Assembly (NCBI GenBank): GCA_025455225.1
Contig: JALOMY010000053.1
Span: forward strand, 1 to 11,264
Reading direction: 5' to 3'
Origin: Cyclobacteriaceae bacterium
GTDB lineage: Bacteria; Bacteroidota; Bacteroidia; Cytophagales; Cyclobacteriaceae
Length of the DNA: 11,264 bases
Shown: in pieces, positions 6,198-11,264 of the stretch
Numbering within the stretch: position 1 is the stretch's first letter
Layout of the letters: the number at the start of each line of letters is the position of its first letter
Translations under genes and position numbers: made by a program
The notes under the pieces: model-generated
What the model was told of the DNA's origin: nothing
Database searches by the model: none
The model's input: the letters and a program-made list of their open reading frames with translations, nothing else

Positions 6198-6500
6198 TTA
6201 ACCAATTACTTCGACTGATTCTTTATTCTCCTTCTTCGGTTTGCTTCCATTCAAAGAAGCTTTCTTTTCTGCTTTGGCTGCCTTTTTCTCAGCCTTCAAT
6301 GATTTCTTTCCATCCTTTTCGGCCTTCTTTTTAGCTTTTTTGGTATCATCCAATACAGCCGTAGCAAGTCTCCTAGATGACTTCTTAATCAGTTTCTTTA
6401 CCTTTTTAGAAGGCTTAGGATCCTCCTGGTTAACAACTTCATTAATGGTTCCGGCAAACTTTATAGTTAGGTCTTTCTTAACGGCCTTAGTCTTATTCAT
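6198..6500 (-). CDS. Small lysine-rich basic protein, histone H1-like composition
   Basis: 100 aa, of which 30 are lysine. There are no cysteines, no signal peptide and no membrane segment. Residues 1-55 look partly ordered (DLTIKFAGTINEVVNQEDP, then KKVKKLIKKSSRRLATAVL). Residues 54-90 are a low-complexity Lys/Ala/Glu helix-like tail with repeats of the type AEKKAAKAEKK, like the tails of bacterial histone H1-like and AlgP-type proteins. The tail ends in a less basic ENKESVEVIG. A nucleic-acid-binding role is inferred from composition only, and the family is not recognised. That it is a real gene is supported by the intact frame, an ATG start, AT-rich upstream DNA and a good terminator just past its stop. 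It converges on the carotenoid operon and sits downstream of the permease genes with its own 143-bp upstream region, so it is probably a single-gene transcript. Confidence 0.72.
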   Translation of the reverse strand: MNKTKAVKKDLTIKFAGTINEVVNQEDPKPSKKVKKLIKKSSRRLATAVLDDTKKAKKKAEKDGKKSLKAEKKAAKAEKKASLNGSKPKKENKESVEVIG

Positions 6501-6643
6501 AATTTCAATAATTTGAGCATTGAAAGTAGCGAATGTTCATAATAAGTTAAGGCTCTTAACAATTATTTAATATTGAAATTGATAACCTATTGATTTTAAA
6601 TAACTTAGGTCAATGTCTGGTGTACGTACCCTCACAATTTACT
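6501..6643. other. AT-rich intergenic region upstream of the Lys-rich gene
   Basis: 143 bp between two minus-strand genes. It holds no ORF and no recognisable RNA. It contains a perfect 6+6-bp inverted repeat, GTTAAG-GCT-CTTAAC, at 6546-6560, about 45 bp upstream of the start codon at 6500. No U-tract follows on either strand, so it reads as a possible operator rather than a terminator. I could not place a convincing Bacteroidota promoter (TTG about 19 bp before TAnnTTTG). No clear terminator was seen directly after the permease stop at 6644. Confidence 0.4.
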
Positions 6644-9052
6644 TTACTCATAACGCAGGGAAACAACCGGGTTCAACCTGGCGGTCCTGATCGATTGGAG
6701 GCTAACCGTAGCCCAGGCAATTAAAATGGCGGTAATTCCGCTTAGCACAATAATAACCGGGCTTATTTCAATGCGGTAAGCAAAATCCTGAAGCCAACGG
6801 CTGGAAATGTACCAACTTGCAGCAGCGGCAGGAACAAAGGCAAACAATACCAAACGGGTAAATTCCTTGGATAAAAGTAAAAGAACACTCCAGGATGAAG
6901 CACCAAGTGCTTTTCGTATCCCGATTTCCTTGGTGCGCTGTTCAGAAGTAAATGCCGAAAGGGCAAATAAGCCAAGGCAGGCTACGAAAATGGCAAGACC
7001 AGAAAATATACCGAAGATCGTTCCCATACGTTGCTCGGCCCGGAACAACTGATCAAAGCTTTGATCCAGAAACTGGTATTCAAAAGGCTCACCCGTAGCA
7101 TATTCTTTCCAGAGTTTTTCAATTGAACTCAATGCTTCAGACGGATTACCTTCGTACCGTATCATAAGATTGCCCTGATCTTTACCCAAGACAATAGCCA
7201 GAGGCCGTACTGCTGATTTGAAAGATTCAAAATTGAAATTCTTAATTACTCCGATAACCTTATACTTCTTAAACTCATTACCGTTTTCATTATACAATAT
7301 TTCACCGTCCAGTGCCTGATCAAAATTGAACTCACGCACAGCTGCTTCATTTAAGATAATGGCTGAAGAATCGGAGGGAAAATCGCGTGAAAAATAACGG
7401 CCTTCTTTTAACTCAAATTTCATCACATTCTGATGTTCATAATCCGCATAGTATATGCCCATTATGTGATCCTGTTCGGAAGCTGCTTCCCTGAAAACAG
7501 TTGTATTATTTACTCCCGGAAAACTGTTGTTGGAATAACTTGCTGTAATAATACCGGTCTGTTGTTTCAAAGCATTCCCAAACGCCTCCTTATTGGTTTT
7601 AAGTCTTCCGGTGTTATTGATTACAATTATGTTGTTTTTATCAATTCCTAAATTTTGTTGTTGCATGAATTTCACCTGTTGAAAAACAATGGCGGTGAAA
7701 ATCATAAGGAATATGGATAAGGCAAACTGAAAAACAACAAGGAAACTGCGAACACCTTTGCTTTTCATTCCTGCTCTCAGTTTACCTTTCAACACCTCCA
7801 CAACGCTAAAGGAAGTAAGGTAAAACGCTGGGTAACTTCCGGCAATTAAGCCGACAACAAGAACCACAGAGAGTAAACCCAAAATAGATATTGGTGATGT
7901 TAACAAGGCCATCCCCAGGGTCTTCCCGGCAAGGGTATTAAATTGGGGTAACAGAATATAACACAGTACCAAAGCCAGCAAGACAGCAAGCGCACTATAT
8001 AGAGTTGTCTCAGCCAGAAATTGTCTAACCAACTGAGGCCGAAGTGAACCAAGTGTCTTTCGAAGCCCAACCTCCTTTGCCCTTCCTGCCGATTGGGCGG
8101 TTGACAGGTTCATGAAGTTAATGCAGGCAATTACCAGAATAAAAATTCCGATTCCGGAAAAGAAATATACATACATAATATTTCCGGAGGGCTCCAGGCC
8201 ACCTTGCGCTGTTGAGTGCAAATGGATATCGGTAAGTGCAGTAGAAAAATATCCGTATTCTGCACCTTGCTCAATAAAATGCTTCAAACTCACACCCATA
8301 AATTTCTCAATCTCAGGTCCGATGTACTTCTCCACCAAGCCCGCAAACTTGCTGTTCACCTGTTCCGCATTGGCGCTCGGATATACTTTATAATAGGTAA
8401 ACATGAAGTTGTTCAACCAGGTAGTGCTTTTCAGGTTTTCACTTGAAATTGCTGAAATGAGCATATTGAACCTAACGTGCGAATTGGACGGTGCCTCTTC
8501 TACAATTCCAGTTACTTTATAGGTTTGATTAGTTGATCCGATGGTCAGCAACTTTCCCACAGCCGGTTCACTGCCGAAATACTTAGCGGCAGTTGCTGGT
8601 GTAATCACAACTTCATTTGGCTCATTTAAAACCGTATGCGGATCGCCTTCGATGAGTTTAAAACTGAAAAATTCAAAGAAATTAGAGTCAACAAAAAGCA
8701 CACGATCCTCCGCAAATATCTTATCCTCATATTTAACTGCAGGTTTGCCGAAATACTGGGCTATTCGTGTGGCATCTTCAACTTCCGGTATATCGCTTTT
8801 CAAAGCAGCAGCCATGGGTGGGCAGGTATTGGCTACATGGATATCTTGTCCTCCCATTTTTCCATGAAGACCTACCTGGTAAATCCGTTCCGAATCACTA
8901 TGAAACCGGTCGTAGCTAAGTTCATCAACTACATACAATACGATCAACAGGCAGGCTGTAATACCAATGGTCATACCCAGAATGTTGATTGCAGAAAATA
9001 ATTTATGCTTAAGAATGTTGCGTATCGCAACGGTAAAATAGCTCTTTAACAT
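6644..9052 (-). CDS. ABC transporter permease, MacB/FtsX type, two-domain (802 aa)
   Basis: Inner-membrane permease of the long Bacteroidota type, with two MacB periplasmic core plus FtsX units. The N-terminus MLKSYFTVAIRNILKHKLFS leads into the first membrane helix (about 20-42). A periplasmic domain follows (about 43-285; landmarks NELSYDRF-like DELSYDRFH at 43-51, VDSNFFEFFSFKLIEGDP 121-138, PSNSHVRFN 188-196), then helices near 290-315, 345-368, 388-412 and 434-458. A second periplasmic domain spans about 460-675, followed by helices near 678-700, 728-748 and 768-788. Two coupling-helix motifs that contact the ATPase are seen: GRAKEVGLRKTLGS (323-336) and EQRTKEIGIRKALGAS (704-719). It ends LNPVVSLRYE. 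Such proteins work by mechanotransmission with a separate ATPase (LolD/MacB-like), which is not in this window. The substrate (export, lipoprotein or envelope stress) cannot be told. It lies 63 bp after a paralogous permease on the same strand. Confidence 0.93.
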   Translation of the reverse strand: MLKSYFTVAIRNILKHKLFSAINILGMTIGITACLLIVLYVVDELSYDRFHSDSERIYQVGLHGKMGGQDIHVANTCPPMAAALKSDIPEVEDATRIAQYFGKPAVKYEDKIFAEDRVLFVDSNFFEFFSFKLIEGDPHTVLNEPNEVVITPATAAKYFGSEPAVGKLLTIGSTNQTYKVTGIVEEAPSNSHVRFNMLISAISSENLKSTTWLNNFMFTYYKVYPSANAEQVNSKFAGLVEKYIGPEIEKFMGVSLKHFIEQGAEYGYFSTALTDIHLHSTAQGGLEPSGNIMYVYFFSGIGIFILVIACINFMNLSTAQSAGRAKEVGLRKTLGSLRPQLVRQFLAETTLYSALAVLLALVLCYILLPQFNTLAGKTLGMALLTSPISILGLLSVVLVVGLIAGSYPAFYLTSFSVVEVLKGKLRAGMKSKGVRSFLVVFQFALSIFLMIFTAIVFQQVKFMQQQNLGIDKNNIIVINNTGRLKTNKEAFGNALKQQTGIITASYSNNSFPGVNNTTVFREAASEQDHIMGIYYADYEHQNVMKFELKEGRYFSRDFPSDSSAIILNEAAVREFNFDQALDGEILYNENGNEFKKYKVIGVIKNFNFESFKSAVRPLAIVLGKDQGNLMIRYEGNPSEALSSIEKLWKEYATGEPFEYQFLDQSFDQLFRAEQRMGTIFGIFSGLAIFVACLGLFALSAFTSEQRTKEIGIRKALGASSWSVLLLLSKEFTRLVLFAFVPAAAASWYISSRWLQDFAYRIEISPVIIVLSGITAILIAWATVSLQSIRTARLNPVVSLRYE

Positions 9053-9115
9053 AGTCGGTTAGTTCAATATCAATTCAATGTTTTCATCGCAAGAAATATA
9101 AAAACCGGGTGCACT

Positions 9116-11264
9116 CTATTCATACCGTAATGAATTGACCGGATTTGCCCTGGCTGCTTTAAGGGCCTGGAATCCAATAGTAAGTGACGCCACAATAAAG
9201 GCCATTAGTCCTGCAACAATAAAAATGATCACATTCAATTCAATGCGATAAGCAAAACCGGCAAGCCATTGTTTGAGAAAATACCACGCTGGTATTACGG
9301 CTAATACAAAGGAAATGCCCACCAACAACATAAATTCCTTGGAAAGGGTAAGCGTGAGACCTTCTACCGAGGCACCCATCGCCTTGCGAATGCCGATTTC
9401 TTTCGTGCGTTGTTCAGTCAGGAATGCCGCGAGTGCAAATAATCCAAGACACGCAATAAAAATGGCCAACCCTGAAAACACGGTAAATAAATCACGCAAG
9501 CGCATCTCAGCACGGAATAATGCATCAAAATCTTCATCGAGAAAACTGTACTCTAACGGAATACCCGGAGCAAATTCCTTCCAGAGCTGATCAACCGAAG
9601 CCACAACTTCCTGCGGATCACCTTCATACCGTAACATTAACTGGCGATTAAAATCGGTAAGTTGTATGACCAGAGGCCTTACCTGGTTCTTCAAGGATTC
9701 ATAGTTGAAGTCTTCGGTAACACCTATTACTTTGATCTTTCTGGGTTCGTTTCCACTGAAATCCAGTATTTCGCCATCTACAGCATTTTCAAGAGCCCAT
9801 CCAAGCTCGCGAACAGCCGCTTCGTTAATAATGCAGGCTGAAGAATCGGTAGCCATGTCGCGGGAAAAAAACCGGCCGGCTTTCAGGTTGAATTTCATCA
9901 CCTCCATATGATCCCAATCTGCATGATAGGAGGCTAACAATCGATCTTGTTCAGAACCGGCAATGCGAAAAACATTAATATTATAAATACCCGGGAATAT
10001 ATTATCGGTATACGATGATGCAACAATACCTGATTTCTTGTCAAGCTGATCTTTAAAGGCGATTCGCTTATCGCCCACATTGCGCATGTTTTGCAACGTA
10101 ATTACCTGGTTTTTATCAATGCCCAGGTTTTTCTTTTGCATGTAGGTAAGTTGCTGGAAGACAACAAGGGTTGCTGAGATGAGGATTATCGATACTGTGA
10201 ATTGCACAACCACCAATACACTGCGCACGCCTTTCGATTTCATGCCTGCACGCAGTTTGCCTTTTAAAACATCCACCGGGTTAAAAGCAGTTAGATATAA
10301 TGCGGGGTAGCTGCCTGCCATGAGACCAATCAGGATTACCAGTGCCACTGCACCACCTATAAAGACAGGGTCGATCAAAACCGTCATCGACAATTCTTTA
10401 CCCGATAAAAAATTAAAAGAAGGCAAAGAAACATACGCCAGTATTAACGCCAGAATCATAGCGATAAAACTGTATACGAATGATTCAGCCAGAAACTGGC
10501 CGATCAGCTGACTCCGAACAGAGCCTAATGTTTTTCTTAATCCTACTTCTTTAGCTCGACCTGCCGAACGGGCTGTGGCCAGGTTCATGAAATTGATGCA
10601 AGCGATTAACAAGACAAATATGCCAACAGCACTGAATGTGTACACATATTTAATGTCACTGGCAGGCTCCAGGTCATCAGTAAAGGCATTGTTTAAATGG
10701 GAATCAACCATGGGATAAACGCTGTAGCTGTACTTGCCCCCCTGCTTCTTAAACTCTTCGAATGTCATTCCGAGTTGTTCAATTTCAGGACCAACATGTT
10801 TCACAACCAGTTCTTCCAGCTTTTGATTAATAACATCAGCGCTGGTATTTGCATCCTTCCGTACATACGTCTGCATGGAGTTACCGGTCCATCCTTTATA
10901 CACCTGATTGTCAACGGAAATAAAAGACAGCAGCGCATTGAATTTGAAATGTGAATTGGAAGGTGATTTTTGAGCAATGCCGGTTACTTTAAAAGATCGT
11001 TTATCCGGGCCAATAGAAAGCATTTTTCCCAACGCAGGCTCTTTACCAAAATATTTTACAGCAAGATCTTCTGTAATTACAATTGAGTTGGGTTCATTCA
11101 ATACTTTTACAGGATCCCCTTCCAGTAACGCAAATGAGAAGAATGTGAAGAAATTCGAATCAACATAAAATATTTTCTTCTCACTGAAGGATTTCTCCTC
11201 GTAAGAAAAAACCAACGTATTCGAAGCAGGCCAGATACGGGTAAAATCCGTAATTCCAGGTATT
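9116..11264 (-). CDS. ABC transporter permease, MacB/FtsX type, paralogue of the neighbour, 5' partial
   Basis: Minus-strand gene whose start lies beyond the right edge. The frame stays open from 11215 to 11264 and reads IPGITDFTRIWPASNT, aligning with IPEVEDATRIAQYFG at residues 88-102 of the permease at 6644-9052. The TTG at 11215 is therefore internal, and about 87 N-terminal residues including the first membrane helix are missing from view. Shared landmarks with the neighbour are VDSNFFTFFSF, PSNSHFKFN, GRAKEVGLRKTLGS, LKGKLRAGMKSKGVRS, NLGIDKN, EQRTKEIGIRKAMGAS and the ending ARANPVNSLRYE. Length and membrane layout match, so this is a tandem duplicate in one transcription unit. The two copies differ most in the periplasmic parts, suggesting different partners or substrates. 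No ATPase gene is seen, and it may lie upstream. Confidence 0.93.
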   Translation of the reverse strand, partial: IPGITDFTRIWPASNTLVFSYEEKSFSEKKIFYVDSNFFTFFSFALLEGDPVKVLNEPNSIVITEDLAVKYFGKEPALGKMLSIGPDKRSFKVTGIAQKSPSNSHFKFNALLSFISVDNQVYKGWTGNSMQTYVRKDANTSADVINQKLEELVVKHVGPEIEQLGMTFEEFKKQGGKYSYSVYPMVDSHLNNAFTDDLEPASDIKYVYTFSAVGIFVLLIACINFMNLATARSAGRAKEVGLRKTLGSVRSQLIGQFLAESFVYSFIAMILALILAYVSLPSFNFLSGKELSMTVLIDPVFIGGAVALVILIGLMAGSYPALYLTAFNPVDVLKGKLRAGMKSKGVRSVLVVVQFTVSIILISATLVVFQQLTYMQKKNLGIDKNQVITLQNMRNVGDKRIAFKDQLDKKSGIVASSYTDNIFPGIYNINVFRIAGSEQDRLLASYHADWDHMEVMKFNLKAGRFFSRDMATDSSACIINEAAVRELGWALENAVDGEILDFSGNEPRKIKVIGVTEDFNYESLKNQVRPLVIQLTDFNRQLMLRYEGDPQEVVASVDQLWKEFAPGIPLEYSFLDEDFDALFRAEMRLRDLFTVFSGLAIFIACLGLFALAAFLTEQRTKEIGIRKAMGASVEGLTLTLSKEFMLLVGISFVLAVIPAWYFLKQWLAGFAYRIELNVIIFIVAGLMAFIVASLTIGFQALKAARANPVNSLRYE

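Noticed and set aside
6608..6624. GTACGTAC palindrome near the end of the left permease as its terminator
   Set aside because: Short self-complementary core without loop or U-tract; likely chance.
9116..11215. TTG at 11215 as the start of the right-hand permease
   Set aside because: The frame continues to the window edge and those 16 residues align with residues 88-103 of the neighbouring paralogue; the gene is cut by the window, not N-terminally truncated.
1..11264. Search for CRISPR arrays, tRNA genes, IS ends, phage or toxin-antitoxin modules
   Set aside because: No regularly spaced repeats, cloverleaf-like stretches, transposase motifs or matching small gene pairs were seen by eye.

Overview
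The window looks like Bacteroidota chromosome, probably Cytophagales-like. This rests on family content: a fused CrtYc/CrtYd-type lycopene cyclase beside CrtZ, and long (~800 aa) tandem FtsX/MacB-type permeases. Weak Shine-Dalgarno signals and moderate GC also fit. No marker gene is present, so the taxonomy is an inference. Nothing resembling tRNA, rRNA, CRISPR, IS or phage was seen.

Left part, plus strand (1-6164): seven genes packed head to tail. Four junctions are 4-bp ATGA stop/start overlaps and the other two gaps are 15 and 2 nt, so this is almost certainly one operon that continues upstream of the window. In order: (1) a cryptochrome/photolyase of the FeS-BCP/PhrB family (5' end cut by the window); (2) a flavin reductase-like FMN-binding split-barrel protein; (3) a second photolyase-type protein whose FAD domain comes first, followed by a C-terminal region that looks like the alpha/beta domain normally at the N-terminus; (4) an SDR/NAD(P)-binding protein with a C-terminal DUF2867 domain; (5) an SRPBCC ligand-binding protein; (6) beta-carotene hydroxylase CrtZ; (7) a fused lycopene cyclase. 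The theme is light: repair or sensing of UV damage, flavin supply, and carotenoid photoprotection. Together genes 6 and 7 would turn lycopene into zeaxanthin-type xanthophylls; the phytoene synthase and desaturase genes needed earlier in the pathway are not in the window.

Middle (6141-6643): a convergent junction with an intrinsic terminator for the minus strand that overlaps the lycopene cyclase stop codon. Next comes a 100-aa, 30% lysine protein on the minus strand and a 143-bp AT-rich intergenic stretch.

Right part, minus strand (6644-11264): two tandem paralogous ABC-transporter permeases of the MacB/FtsX type. The upstream copy is cut by the window end. No ATPase gene is visible.

The most interesting points are: the photolyase at 1-1461 has only three visible cysteines and lacks the close cysteine pair of its family's 4Fe-4S site; the photolyase at 1934-3040 appears domain-permuted; and a flavin reductase sits between two flavin photoenzymes inside a carotenoid operon.
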